A stretch of DNA of 64,000 bases, taken from the NCBI GenBank assembly GCA_035578155.1, contig JAPWDM010000001.1, positions 81,139,561 through 81,203,560 on the forward strand. The letters run 5' to 3'. The translations under genes were made by a program, and so were the position numbers. Positions within the stretch are counted from its first letter, which is position 1, and each line of letters starts with the position of its first letter. Below the pieces are notes generated by a model. It saw only the letters and a program-made list of their open reading frames with translations. It was not told where the DNA came from and did not search any database. Source of the stretch: Brachynemurus nebulosus (Eukaryota > Arthropoda > Insecta > Neuroptera > Myrmeleontidae). Shown one piece after another: positions 41,511-53,171 of this stretch.

Positions 41511-44323
41511 TTTGGTGAATATTATTTTCGGTTTCTAGGGACCTCAAAATAAATTTCTGCCATAGTCCCGGGCTCAAGTCGCGTCATGACACCTACTGTA
41601 ATAGCTGAATTTCCAGAATTCTTTCTGGAAATTCGCTAACAGTTTTTCTTCAAACTTAATAAAATCTAAAATTTTATAAACCTTTTCTTCCCAAAATATG
41701 TAGGATCCAGTTTTGAAGCAAATTCCTTTATAATTAATACAACATGACCGAATAATGTTTGCATAAAATAATAAATATTAAGTAATTTAGATAATATGTA
41801 TTGTGACGAATTAAATTCGACACATTATTGAATTCTTTGGAAAACGATTATAAACGAACATTAAATTAATTAATAATTAATCGATTGGCAAAATGTCAGA
41901 ATACTGACATCTAACATTTGTGTTCGAAGTTAATATCAGTCCAATATCCTCTGGGGTCCAATATGTCAGATCATAGAATTCAATAAAAATCAATTATATA
42001 TATATATAAATGCCACCTACTGGTATATTTTCAAATTGACGTTTACATTTCGTATTACCATCACATATTTTTTTTACAGAAATCTGAAAAGTTTAGTTAA
42101 CGCTTTGTCCATTGTTTGATCGAACCTTTATTTCAAAATTAATTGGCAAACAAATTATATAACAGATAATTAAAAATAAGTAACTTATATTAATTAAAAA
42201 CAATACACTCTCTCTTCTCCAAGCGACCGCGGTGATGTTAACATCGAACAAAGAAATGTAAAAAAAAAAGAACTTGGTCAAGATGTAAATTAGAAATTAT
42301 AACGTTATTATTGAAAAGGAAAAAATGCATCATTGTTAAGATAAGTAATGTTTTATTGTAATTGAAATTTGGAAATTTATTTAAATAATATGAAAAAATA
42401 ATTTAAATTTAATGTGTATAAGCAAAAACATAATATAAAATATAATTAAATGGAATAATAGCATGTAAGTAAAATTTAACTTAAATATTTAACGTCGTCT
42501 TGTACTTTCGCATTCATTCGAAATTCAAAAAAATTTCGGGGATTCAGCAAAAAGTCAACGACTCAAAATTTAGTTAATTTATAATTTAGAAAGTATAGGT
42601 ATATTTAGCTAATTGTGTAAATTTATATTCGTAGATTTATATTTAGATTAACTTTAAGTAAATTTCCAAATATATACTGATTGTGTGTATAGTTTAATTA
42701 TTATCAAATCACGTAACTATTTCCGGTTAGGTAAACAAAATTTGAACATGTGCAACTCTTAGCATTATTTCGATATCTGGTCGAATCTTTTAAATCTGAT
42801 AGAGCTTTAGTAAAATTTAACTTGTAACGTTATTTTCTAGAAAATTTCAATTTAAATCTGATTTTATTTTTGCCATCACAATTTCATAAAATTTGATATT
42901 TACGGAAATACACATACAAATTATTCTAGTCATAAATTTTAAAAGGAAAATCGGTACAGTTATAAAATTTGTGTTTGCAACTTTAATTTAATTCGATTAA
43001 CAACATATTTTCCAAAAAAATCTTTGTAACGATATTTTAAAAAAAAAATTTATTCTATAAATTTCGAAACTTAATTTACATTTAAGTGAAAGCTGTACAA
43101 TTTACTAACTCATGTGGTAATACATTTCCTTAACTAGCACACGCGGTATACTTGAATATCGTGCGTCTCAGTTTGAAAGGTATCGCCACATCGAGGATCT
43201 AAGATGCAAATTCTACTTTAAAACTATTCGAAAAGATAACCACGAAACATTTGTATGAATTCTCAAATTAATAATTATTTATTGTCGTAACTTTAAGATT
43301 TCAAATTTTGTAACCCAAAATTATTTCTAGTCATCCTTTATTGTAATAAATTGTAGTTGATGAACTTTCGTGTTTCTAATTTAAAAAACCAGCCTTTACA
43401 GTCAAAAGGAATTTCAGGTTATTTGGGGATCTTGTGGTTTGGGAAAACGATCTGCGACCATAGCCTTCCACTGCCACACACCATCTTGTCTCCATAAGAC
43501 CTAGGAGAATACTCTGCTGATCGTAACCCCCAATCAACCCGAAAGGTAGCACCCAAAGTCCGAATACTTATAACCCCAAGACAACCAATTCAATACATAA
43601 TAAGTAATAACTATAATCCGCATCCAAATAAATAAAATAAACATAATTTAAAATTTTAATTTTTAATTTTTAAATTTTTTGCTACAGTATGTAAAGTTAG
43701 TTTCATCCAAATCTTCACCAAATCTTTACTATCTGAACTACCATAGAAAAATTTAAAGTTTAAATTGCGCAACTCGAAAAGAAATGTTCCAAATTTTTTT
43801 GAAGCTAATTGTACATTTAAAAAAATTAATTAAATGAAACATTATGTAATAATTAAAAAATAAATAATTTAAAAGAAGCGATAGTTTTAAGCAAATAGAA
43901 ACATTTGTAATTAACCTGGGTTACCTGGCAGGTTATCCAATAAATCATTCGCAGGTGAAAATTTTTAGATTTCCCCGGAAAGAAAAGTTCGAAATCTATG
44001 TCAACCTGTAAAATTAATTTTTATGAGTTTTTAATTTTTTTTATTTATTCCTAAGTAAATATTAAGAAAAAAATTTAATCTTTTTATAAAAAATAAATAG
44101 TTAATTTGATTACGTTTCATATCTATGAAAAATTGATGCTTACCAGGCGACTTTCGTTGACATGTTTATATAATGGCCATTCCTCAAGAATTTTCGTCAT
44201 TGGATAATTTGAAATAATTTTATTTCGTCTGGTTTGAAAGTTTTTTTTCCAATTGACTTCCACTGCATCCCATGGTGAATTTCTGGTCTTCAACCATTAT
44301 TTAAATCCATTTTAGTCGTTTAG
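41509..44323. other. AT-rich intergenic, no supported gene
   Basis: No convincing ORF. One GC-richer island at about 43425-43590 (CCACTGCCACACACCATCTTG region) has no recognisable coding or RNA structure. Confidence 0.4.
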
Positions 44324-44656
44324 TTGATTAATTTGCTCTATGTTATTTTCTTCATCTGCATATTAAACTTAATATTAATAAAAATGTATCAGAATAAAAA
44401 TTTTTTTAAGTTACCTTTCATACTTATTGGTGGTGTTTTTTTCTTCTTCTTCCTTATACAGCCAGTGAACAATCCCAATGGCCTGAAAGAACTTGAAAGC
44501 GATCGATATTTATTATATAATTTGCCTGATGTTTTTGGCGACCTTAAGAAATATAGCACTCCTGCAGAAATAAAAATATATAAAGGATCAATATATGTAC
44601 AATGCCTATATTTATGGTGTATTAAAACTACATACGTATTAAAAATAATGAAATAA
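44324..44656 (+). CDS. Possible small membrane protein, unrecognised
   Basis: 110 codons. Two hydrophobic stretches (about residues 2-20 and 28-46) are followed by a hydrophilic segment with natural composition (NNPNGLKELESDRYLLYNLP, EIKIYKGSIYVQCLYLW). It could be a host exon or remnant. Its end runs into the 3' end of the Penelope-like copy 2. No family was assigned. Confidence 0.28.
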   Translation: MINLLYVIFFICILNLILIKMYQNKNFFKLPFILIGGVFFFFFLIQPVNNPNGLKELESDRYLLYNLPDVFGDLKKYSTPAEIKIYKGSIYVQCLYLWCIKTTYVLKIMK

Positions 44657-45333
44657 GTACATATGTACCTACTTTTAATTCATTTTTAAATTTGGTGCAA
44701 ATTTCTGTAGTTATTTCCTCAAACATTTTTAATGTCATCTGTATAGAGGACACTGCAACTGTATCTTGGCCCAAATATTGTATTAGTATATTGTCATCTT
44801 CTCGTGGTGTGTGTCTTTCTTTGAGTTTCGATGACCAGTACGGTTTTCGGTGCCACATTGTGGTTAGTGTGTTATTATTATTGTCTTTAGTGATTTGTAT
44901 ATCTAAAAAAACACAGTTTCCTGTTTTCTTCGAGTTCAAGAGTAAATTTCAGTTTTTCAGAAAATGAATTAAAAATTTCGAGAATATATTGTATTCCATC
45001 GAAAGGAACCTCTGTAAAAATATTATCGACGTATTTGAAAAAGAAAGGTAATGTATAGTCTAATTTATCGAGACAGTCATCAACTAACAGATCCATCACC
45101 ATGTTACAAGCAATCACACTTACAGAACTACCCATTGGAAAACCACTTTTCTGTTTGTAAACACCATCCACAAACTTAGTTGCGAAAAAGGAATTATTGA
45201 TTATTAGTTTCAAACCTTCAAAAAATGTATCATAATCCAAGGCTGTATATATGACCAGTTTTATTCAACCCAGTGTATAAAGACGTCCGTCGGACAGTTT
45301 GTGAATAGTGGCTGTACATCAAGACTAATTACT

Positions 45334-45890
45334 TATTAGTTCATGCAGAAAGTTCGTGCCATTTTCGGAACCGCCGGATGAATTCATATTTCTTCAAGTA
45401 GCAACCGCAAACGAAGCATCCAACAACATATTAGTGTTACGCCGATAGGGTTGTTTGCAATATGTATCATACATCTTTGAGCAGTGTTTAAATAATTTTT
45501 TTTGTCAGTAATCATGAGCAATCTTAGACATCAAGGAACATTATGTTATGTTATACGAGTTTAAAAAAGGTACTAATGCAGCTGACCTAACGAGAAATAT
45601 TTTTAGTGTTTATGGTGATGATGCGCTTTCTAACAGAACTTATAGAAAGTGGTTTGCTAGATTTCAAAAGGGTAATTTTTCTTTGGAAGATGAAGCTCCT
45701 TCCGGTCGACCTGTGTGTATTGACAATGAATTTATCCATCAAGAAATAAAACCGAACCTGAGATAAACTGTTAAGAAGTAGCGCACAAGTTTTGAGTATT
45801 CAGAATCGTCAGTTTTCGGCCAGTTTAAGAAAATCGGAATGGTCATTTATCTACACCAAAAACGGCACGAACTTTCCGGATGACCCAATA
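45334..45890 (+). mobile_element. Internally deleted mariner element
   Basis: TA dinucleotides (45334-45335, 45889-45890) flank 553 bp whose ends are imperfect inverted repeats sharing GAAAGTTCGTGCC. It keeps the start of a mariner transposase and then jumps to the 3' end, so the catalytic domain is lost. It is inserted in Penelope-like copy 2 between the PKIHKP and SLDV motifs. Confidence 0.9.
45548..45766 (+). pseudogene. Mariner transposase, DNA-binding domain only
   Basis: 72 codons matching the amino HTH region of mariner transposases: MLYEFKKGTNAADLTRNI, YGDDALSNRTYRKWFARFQ, SLEDEAPSGRP. After the stop a decayed second HTH can still be read (SVFGQFKKIGMV) before the terminal repeat. 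The DD34D catalytic domain is absent. Confidence 0.9.
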
Positions 45891-46435
45891 ATTTGTAGCC
45901 ATAAAGGATTTCTATATTCTGAATTCGTTTAACTAACTCAAATGAATTTTTTTATGTCATACTGGCTCAAGTATGCTCTCTGATAATGTTCGAAAATAAC
46001 TTGGTTAGATGGTACAGAATTGAATTTGTAGTTGAGCATATGAGTCGAAAAGGTAGGTCATTTAAATTACTGTATGGTTTGTGTATCTTTGGAAGGAAGT
46101 ACATCTTGGGAGATATGAACTTTTTGGTTTTAAAATTTCCCAGTCCGATCGGATTCCAATTTGTTGGTCGGATTTACTTTTAATTTTATGTATACTGATT
46201 CATCGGAAAGTAAATTTCTTGTATTCATACTGCAGGTATCTTTGTGTATTAGAACAGTTTTATTCCCCTTATCTGATTTTAAAATTAAAATGAAAGGATG
46301 TTGTTTCAAGAACATTTTAGTCTGTCTTACTAAATTCATTAAAAAATCATCTAATACTGAATTTTTATATTTTGTATTACTGTTTAATTTTTTATTTAAG
46401 TGTTGCGATATTTTTTGACGAATAATGTCTTTGTT

Positions 46436-47648
46436 TCTATTCGCCACGGGAACTGATTCTGGTGTCATCTGATGGTTAAAAATAAAATCTCTCTATGACG
46501 AGTCAATTTTAAAAAGAAATAGGAAAGTACAAACGTAACCAACTTTTTTTTAACATAATTGATAAAAAAAAATTTGAAATAAATATCAATGATATTATTA
46601 AGTATTTGGGTAATTCTAAAAGAACCTTAGTTGAAGGAGAACAGGTTTATAAAGCAAACCACATTATTGCATGTGGTTTGAAAGAAACAAGAAGTTCAGA
46701 ATGCATACAAATAGCTGCTCTTTGTCAATCATCGTCTCAAGAGCAACAAGTGCATCAAATTGAAATGAAGCTAGAACTTATCACTTATCAGTAATGAGAT
46801 AAATATTTGTGCAAAATGTTCTTGTATTGCGGGTGCAGGTGGAAAATGCAAGCACATTTTTGCAGCATTAGTTTTTCTTTATCGGTTGGTTCTCTTGTTT
46901 TCTGTTTATATGTACTTACATAAACTAATTTTTCGTTTCTTTTTTTCTGTTAAATAATGATAAAATTTTTCTCCATAATGATACAAATTTCTTAATTGTT
47001 ATTATGAAATTCTTTCTAAACTGAACTTAATCCTACATTTCTATCCTTTCTTTTAAAATGTATTTCTAGCAATGATATGACTGAGTTAGAAAATGGGGGA
47101 AATATAAAAAAAATAAATGTGATGAATATGCTGCTGGTATCCCTCTTACTGAAATGTGTCATTTTCAGGACAATAATGATGAAAGTTGTAAAGATTTAGA
47201 TGACGATGAACGTAAACTTTACTCCAAAATGTTAATCCAAGGTACTTCCTTTATTATAATTAATACAAATATACAATAAAATATTGTATACATAGAAAGG
47301 TAAATATTCTTTTCGAGTACATTTAAATCTATAAAAATAATTATTAGTAGGAAACAAATCAGATTTTAAAAAGGGTCGATGACAGATTCGCATTCTTGAT
47401 AACATACTGCATTTTTAATGCTTTTAACCACTTTTTCTTTTTTTTTCATTACTGGGAAATTTATGAAGTCTTTTTTTATTTTACATTGTGATACATTATA
47501 TAATTTAAGTAAATTCTTTTTATTTATTTCACTCATCATTACAAATCACAATAAACAATTGTCACAGGCCATGTATAAATACGACTTGTCATAGATAGCT
47601 TTTATTTTTAACCATCAGACGACACTAGAATCAGTTCCCGTGGCGAAT
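46436..47648. repeat. Inverted ~70-bp copies of a Penelope-like 5' segment
   Basis: 46436-46505 and 47578-47648 are inverted copies (TTCGCCACGGGAACTGATTC, then CATCTGATGGTTAAAAATAA). Both encode a version of ESVPVAN: on the minus strand in copy 2 and on the plus strand at about 47625. The segment between them holds the SWIM-finger fragment. Confidence 0.75.
46580..47240 (+). pseudogene. SWIM zinc-finger gene fragment, probably with an intron
   Basis: Exon-like part 46580-46885 reads LVEGEQVYKANHIIACGLKE, IQIAALCQSSS. After a one-base frame change near 46775 it reads EINICAKCSCIAGAGGKCKH, a SWIM finger (CxC...CxH). A likely 3' splice site (TTTCTAG at about 47070) leads to a second exon-like part with YAAGIPLTEMCHFQDNN and DDDERKLYSKMLIQ, ending at AAG/GTACTT near 47240. 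Proteins with this SWIM pattern are common as multi-copy uncharacterised insect genes, often near a YqaJ-like domain. No such domain was seen here, and the frame break suggests a pseudogene. Confidence 0.6.
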
Positions 47649-48906
47649 AAGAACTGTGTTGTAAATGCGATTCTATTGTGGCAATAATATCGTACACCTA
47701 AGTCTCAAATTTCTTTTTGTTGTAATTTTTTATAACAAAATTTGGGTTAAGCGCTAACAGAATTGTTATATATGGTGTATAAGGGATTCGATTGGGTGAC
47801 GGTTGTTGTTAGGTATTTGTTAAAACAATCGTTGGTAGTTGTTAAAACGATGTTAGTATTGTCGTAATTTTAAGGTTAAAGTTATTCGCACTATCACAAC
47901 AATCGACCGTTATTTGTAGTTTCGTCCCTGCATTTTCTTTTATCCAAAGGTTTTATGTGAGTAGAAAATAAAATTAAACACCAATAACAATTTAACGACA
48001 AAAAATAAATTTATTAAAATCTGTTGTGCTTAAATATTAAATTGTTACTAGAGTGATAAAAAATGAAATTAACTGAATTAGGGCGCACAACAATCGATGA
48101 ACTTGAGAACCCTTGCTCAGTTCCTATCTAAACCCCAATTGAAATTCATCCCTAGTAGCAACAAGTATATAGTGGTCACAGGTGGTATATAGATATCAGT
48201 CAGATTCACCAACCAATCACTTTCAACTGTAAAATTAGAAAGTACGTTAAATTATAGTTTTTCCAATTTTTTACATTTTTTTGTTTTAATTCTTTATTCA
48301 GAATGTTATTGGATTTGTATATTTTATAAATAATAGATTCTAAATGATTTGAAAGTACTGTATTAGAGATTTTCTATTTAAAGATTGTTTTTTGAAATTT
48401 GAAATTTTAATGTCTGTAGTTTTAAAGTAGGTTGGGGACAACATGTCGATGAAAATGATCATCGTTTCCTATTCGAAGATGCCAACATTATGCAGTGCGA
48501 AAGAAAGTTAAGAAAGCATCTAAACCTGGGAAATCTATGGATTGCAGCATATGAAAATAATTTAAGGCGGCCAACTTTTTGACTAGTCACTGCGGGACAA
48601 TATAACAATTTCAGACCTTATTTTTATTGAAACAGACTGTATAATTTTTCATTATTTTTTATAGATTTTATATAAAAGTCTAATGTTAATATATCGCCAT
48701 TTCAGTCATATTACAAAAATAAAATTATTCAATGGGTAGAGTTAGTGCGTTTTACGGTAACTATTTTTATTTACTTTACATAAACAAGTTGCCTTTTTGC
48801 AATTATCACCTAGTATTTTATATCAATTATTTGATGAACAATTATTGAATTAACAATATGAAATCATAAATTCCAGATTATTTATTTAATTATTTATTTG
48901 GAATAT

Positions 48907-48977
48907 GTACGCTAGTCGCACGCCTTTAAATAGGCGTACGCTTCGCGCACCAATTTTAGGGTGTACGGTTCGCGCAC
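48907..48977 (+). repeat. Three CpG-rich 15-mers
   Basis: GTACGCTAGTCGCAC (48907), GTACGCTTCGCGCAC (48936) and GTACGGTTCGCGCAC (48963) are spaced 29 and 27 bp apart. They are notable for CpG density in AT-rich DNA. Function is unknown. Confidence 0.6.
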
Positions 48978-49460
48978 GTGCTGTACACCCATGCCACCCT
49001 TATTGTGTACCCATAATAAACAATTCTATGATACAAGAAAACTGCGCAATGTTATGGTCAGTTTTTAAATACATACAAATGTAATAAAACGTCCTTTCAT
49101 ATGTATTTAAGGGCGGGGTAAAGTATTAAAATAATTTTTTGCTTTTTTTTATTTATTTAACTGAATGCATAATATCTGAAGAATATTGTCTCAAAATTTC
49201 AAATTGATTGGAGCAAAATTAATGAAGTTATAAGCATTTTTGTAGTTACCTGGCAGATGTTTCGCTCTCTATATATATCTCTCTCTCAGTTATAGAAATT
49301 TCAATTCAAGTACAAACGTGTTTATACCTGTACTGTATATTTTGTCAGTGTAGGGTACAAAATTTAGTTTAGCAGTAAGTATTCTATATCAGTTTTATAC
49401 AAGAATTTTTAAGTGTTCAAAACTTTAAAGCGTTTTCCCCACAGCTCACGTTTTCAAAGT

Positions 49461-49773
49461 CAGTGCCCCTCATAACTTCAAAATTACAGCACCGATCCTT
49501 TTGAAATTTTGAACACTATTTCTGTACATAGTTTACGAGGTAACGCTGGAGAGTTTTTTCAAATTTGTTAATAATTTTTATTTTATAATAACAAATTAGC
49601 CGATTTTTTTCGCAAAAAATCGTGTTTTTCCTTTCTAACTGTTATAAAAAAGTGAAAAATTGAAATTTCGAAAAATCCTCCCAGCTTTACCTGAGGGAAA
49701 CTATTGTCTAACGAATGAACTTGAATTTATTTTATTTCGGATGATCCAGCACCAAGTTATGAGGGGGCATCGC
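49461..49773. repeat. Possible ~310-bp MITE-like segment
   Basis: Left end CAGTGCCCCTCATAACTT and right end AAGTTATGAGGGGGCATCGC are imperfect inverted repeats. Further pairing (GCACCGATCC with GGATGATCCAGCACC) is weak. No clear target duplication was found. Confidence 0.4.
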
Positions 49774-50283
49774 AATTCTACTTTTTTCCGAGACACGTCC
49801 GAATAATTTTTGCCATTACTGTATTTTTTAATATTTATTCGTGAAAATTTTATACAATATTCTTCGAATGTCATACTTTAACGTACCACTGGTTTTAATA
49901 AAGAGATTTTAACTGTGTCGTCACAAAAAAATAACAAAAACATGCCTTTTTTTACGAATTAACCTTATCCCTCCTTAAATTGTATTTAAATAAGCTTTAA
50001 ATTTCGCAAAACAGTGAACATTATATTAAATGATTAAATTTTAAAAATAAATATGTTTTTATTAGAAGTGTAGTTATCAATATTTTATGATTCATTAACA
50101 AAATTTCATGACTAAATTGTGAAAAGCCAGTAAAGTATTTAAAAAAAAAAAAATTTTCAGATAATTTTTTAATAATCATTAATAATGAACGGTATATTTT
50201 CATGACGAAAGTGTATATACCAATCAAAACACTGGAAATTAAACAAATAAAATCACCGAAAACAAATTGTAGGATTTTCCAAA

Positions 50284-51113
50284 ATATTTTACAACTATTG
50301 TATTGTATTGTATTTATTTATTGATTTAGGAAAAAAATTTTCATACAACATCTTGCCGGTTGACAGAATAAGTACATTTCAACAATATATAAAATATGTA
50401 TAACAACATTAAATAACATATTAATAAAATATAAATATTAACAAAACATAATTAATAATAATTATAAATACTATTACAAATATTAAATACTAAAATATAA
50501 ATATGCATATTAATAATTACAAATAACTATTAATTTTTAAGTCTTATATCAAGACATTTAACAAGAAAATTATAAACTGCATTAAACGTTTCTTTATTTG
50601 TAACATTTAATATCCCTATATTAAATGAATACGGATAATTTTTTTTTATTTCGTCATACGCAGGACATTCACTTAAGATGTGTATCACATTTTCTTTCTG
50701 TTTGTTATTACATAATGGACATATTTCGTTACAGTTGATTTTTATTCTTAGTAGATATTTTAATGTTCTTAATGTTTGCGATTCTGAACTGACTTACTAA
50801 TTTTACTTTTTCTAAATTATTCAAATTTATAAATTGAGTCAGATTGGTATCAAGGTATTTATAACGTAATATTCGCAGAAGGATGAATTGGATACTTTTT
50901 TCAGGTCTTCCTCTATTAAATACTGTTCTACTTTTTCTGTTATCTCGTTTATATCGATGTCGTTGATATTAGTATTGCATTGGTTCAGTATCTGATGAAA
51001 ATTGTATTCTTTTATTAGTTTTTTGAAATATGTTACCCAGTTCATATTCATTTTAGTTGCCAATGTGTTTTCATATAATTCTTTTTGTCTGTTGTAACAT
51101 ATTTTACAACTAT
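50284..51113 (-). mobile_element. 5'-truncated non-LTR retrotransposon with target duplication
   Basis: The 15-bp duplication ATATTTTACAACTAT (50284-50298, 51099-51113) flanks 800 bp. On the minus strand it starts in coding sequence (RQKELYENTLATKMNMNW), continues through YLDTNLTQFINLNN and ends with a zinc-finger-like CPLCNNKQKENVIHILSECP typical of the RT carboxy end of several non-LTR clades. It finishes in a short (ACAAT)n tail. Frame changes are present. Insertion split one unit of the satellite. Confidence 0.88.
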
Positions 51114-51391
51114 ATAACCTCCTCATTTTGAATACTTTTAATATATTTTCTTTTTAACTCGGTGTCGCGACTATAGTAAACATAAAAGGTTTAAAAGCAC
51201 CGAAAACAAATTGTAGGGTTTTCGAAAATATTTTACAACTATGTAACCTCGTCATTCCAAATACTTTTAATATATTTTTTTTAACTAGGTGTCGCGACCA
51301 TAGTAAACGTAAAAGGTTTAAAATCACCGTAGACAAATTGCAGGATTTTCCAAAATATTTTATAACTATGTAACCTCCTCGTTCCGAATAC

Positions 51392-51764
51392 TTTTAATAC
51401 ACAGAGAACAGAGGTACAATACGTATCTCTCCACTACTGGAATCAGTGTAACCAGTAAGAGAGAAAATATGTTATATACGTGCACGGGGTTTACTTTGTA
51501 TTGGCGCGCTAAACTGTGTATGTGTGCGTAATCGAACATAGAAGTTGCAGTCACGTGACCGGGCTCGCATACATATGTGTGATACCACAACGTTATGTGT
51601 GGGGGTTCTACAATGTTAACAACAATCAAATCCATTGCTTGACTGACTTACACTTAGCGACTGCTACTGAGACACTGACTACCTATGAGCCTAAGGTACA
51701 CAAAAAGCCTGCAGATTTCATGATAGAGATAGTTGCTGTGTCTCCATTACTCCATGTTTTAATA
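51392..51764. mobile_element. Small hAT-like element with 8-bp duplication
   Basis: TTTTAATA at 51392-51399 and 51757-51764 flank a 357-bp segment foreign to the satellite. Its ends, CACAGAGAACAGAG and the complement of CTCCATTACTCCATG, are weakly inverted-repeat-like and begin CA as in hAT. It is GC-richer than its surroundings and non-coding. The 8-bp duplication is the main evidence. Confidence 0.6.
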
Positions 51765-51883
51765 TATTTTCTTTATAGTGTCGTGACTATAGTAAACATA
51801 AAAGGTTTAAAATCATCAAAAACAAATTGTAGGATTTTCCAAAATATTTTACAACTATGTAACCTCCTCATTCCGAATACTTT

Positions 51884-51886
<3 letters not shown>

Positions 51887-51971
<85 letters not shown>
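51887..51971. repeat. (AT)n microsatellite inside a satellite unit
   Basis: About 42 AT units. It begins where other units read CTTTTAATATATTTT, so it expanded from a native TATAT core. Confidence 0.95.
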
Positions 51972-51974
<3 letters not shown>

Positions 51975-52004
51975 ATTTGGTGTCGCGACTATAGTAAACA
52001 TAAG

Positions 52005-52516
52005 ATTTTCTGGTGTTACTAATGACAACTAAATACATGAAACATTCTAAACAAATATCTTATTTCCTTCTCTAAACATTCATAATAACATATTAACCCT
52101 CATATATTAAAATAGCGGGAAATAGTCGATTGCACACAAGAGTGAAGTTGAGCGCACGTCGTAGTGAGTGCGCTCATTCGCTCAAGTGGGCAATCGACAA
52201 TCCTGCACGAGTTGTACCTTGCACATACTATTTTTTGTTGCGGATTTCACGTACTTTATTTTCTATTATTATTACTATTTTTTACATTTTTATCACTTTG
52301 TCGATGCTCGGAACAACCAGGATAAGGAGCACGTATTCAAAAATGCATCAAAAAATTATATCCATCCGCCAGATATAAATGATGTTTAAATAACTTAAAA
52401 CTAATTATTAATAAGAAGAGTGACTATAGAAATCGAAAGAGCTTTTTCTGCTGCAGGGTTATTTTGTACAAAAATTAGAACATTATAATGGGGTGATGGC
52501 TATTTTTAAAAACATC
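52005..52516. other. Non-coding, with one imperfect palindrome
   Basis: Around 52122-52200 AGTCGATTGCACAC and GTGGGCAATCGAC are inverted and flank GTGAGTGCGCTCATTC. Overlapping small frames (52130-52389) are not convincing genes. Confidence 0.4.
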
Positions 52517-52945
52517 TTACAAGTAAAGGTCTTGCAGTGATAATTCCCGATTTTGATGAAACTTGGTAGGTGTGTAGAACACAAAAAAATAACAGACAAG
52601 TATTTTTCTTTATCTGCCAAAAATGCCATTTAAGGGGTGAAATCCACCCCCAAAGTTGGGATAAAAATTTAATTTTGTCAAATTACTGGAAAACTATAAA
52701 GAGATAGAAAAAAATTTAAATTGACACAACCCTTTATTTTTAAAGGTCTTCCTATTGATGTACTCAAATCCAGGGTCGGGCCTACTGGAGGGGCCTAGAC
52801 TATAAAATTGGGGGTAAAATTTGAAATAGGGTGAATATGGTTGGACCAATCAAAATATTGATATCAAATATGAAAACTACATCAAAAATACTAGTTTACC
52901 TGTTTTTGCTAAAAGCCTTTACGTTAAAGTTAAAAGATCAAATAT
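52517..52945 (+). repeat. Diverged single arm of the hairpin-element family
   Basis: TTA followed by CAAGTAAAGGTC at 52517, then TTTGATGAAACTT, TAGAACAC, TTTATCTGCC, AAGGGGTGAAAT and ACCTGTTTTTGCT in the same order as the left arm at 36502-36905. No inverted partner is present. It shows the same terminal sequence and TTA flank as the intact hairpin. Confidence 0.8.
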
Positions 52946-53093
52946 TAATCTAAAATCTTACATGTGCACTCAGTATTTTTACTTATAAATTTCTTAAAAA
53001 TAACTTTTGAAATCGTTTTTATTTATTGTATTTATACCTACAATTAATATTTATACAAAAATATTGGATAACAATGTCATGTTTGCTGAAATT

Positions 53094-53095
<2 letters not shown>

Positions 53096-53168
<73 letters not shown>
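53096..53168. repeat. (AT)n microsatellite
   Basis: About 36 AT units. Confidence 0.95.

Positions 53169-53171
<3 letters not shown>

Larger units (their letters stand above)
44628..46468 (-). pseudogene. Penelope-like element copy 2, reverse transcriptase
   Basis: Minus-strand motifs in order. From 46468: ESVPVANRNKDIIRQK and ILKSDKGNKTVLI; from about 46130: MYFLPKIHKP and ICSTTNSI. Then comes a mariner insertion (45336-45888). After it: SLDVQPLFTN, SGFPMGSSVSVIACNMVMD, the catalytic-site variant KYVDN (second Asp changed to Asn), VFLDIQITK and TTMWHRKP. There are several stops and frame changes, and no GIY-YIG part was found. The family differs from the copy at 16 kb. Confidence 0.87.
47650..50248. 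other. AT-rich intergenic with small repeats, no gene
   Basis: No coding region is supported. Contains the CG-rich triplicated motif near 48.9 kb, a (CT/TA) run near 49270 and an inverted-repeat segment near 49.6 kb. Confidence 0.4.
50249..52004 (+). repeat. ~127-bp satellite array with insertions
   Basis: Units carry GGTGTCGCGACTATAGTAAA, AAAGGTTTAAAATCACC, AAACAAATTGTAGGATTTTC and AACCTCCTCATTCCGAATAC. GGTGTCGCGAC occurs at 51161 and 51288 (127 bp apart), with a variant at 51774 and another at 51979. The array starts as a partial unit at 50249. It is interrupted by a non-LTR element, a small hAT-like element and an (AT)n expansion within one unit. Confidence 0.85.

Noticed and set aside
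41239..41577. Frame with Ile-Tyr repeats, as also at 51516 and 53007
   Set aside because: Translation of (AT)n microsatellites, not proteins.
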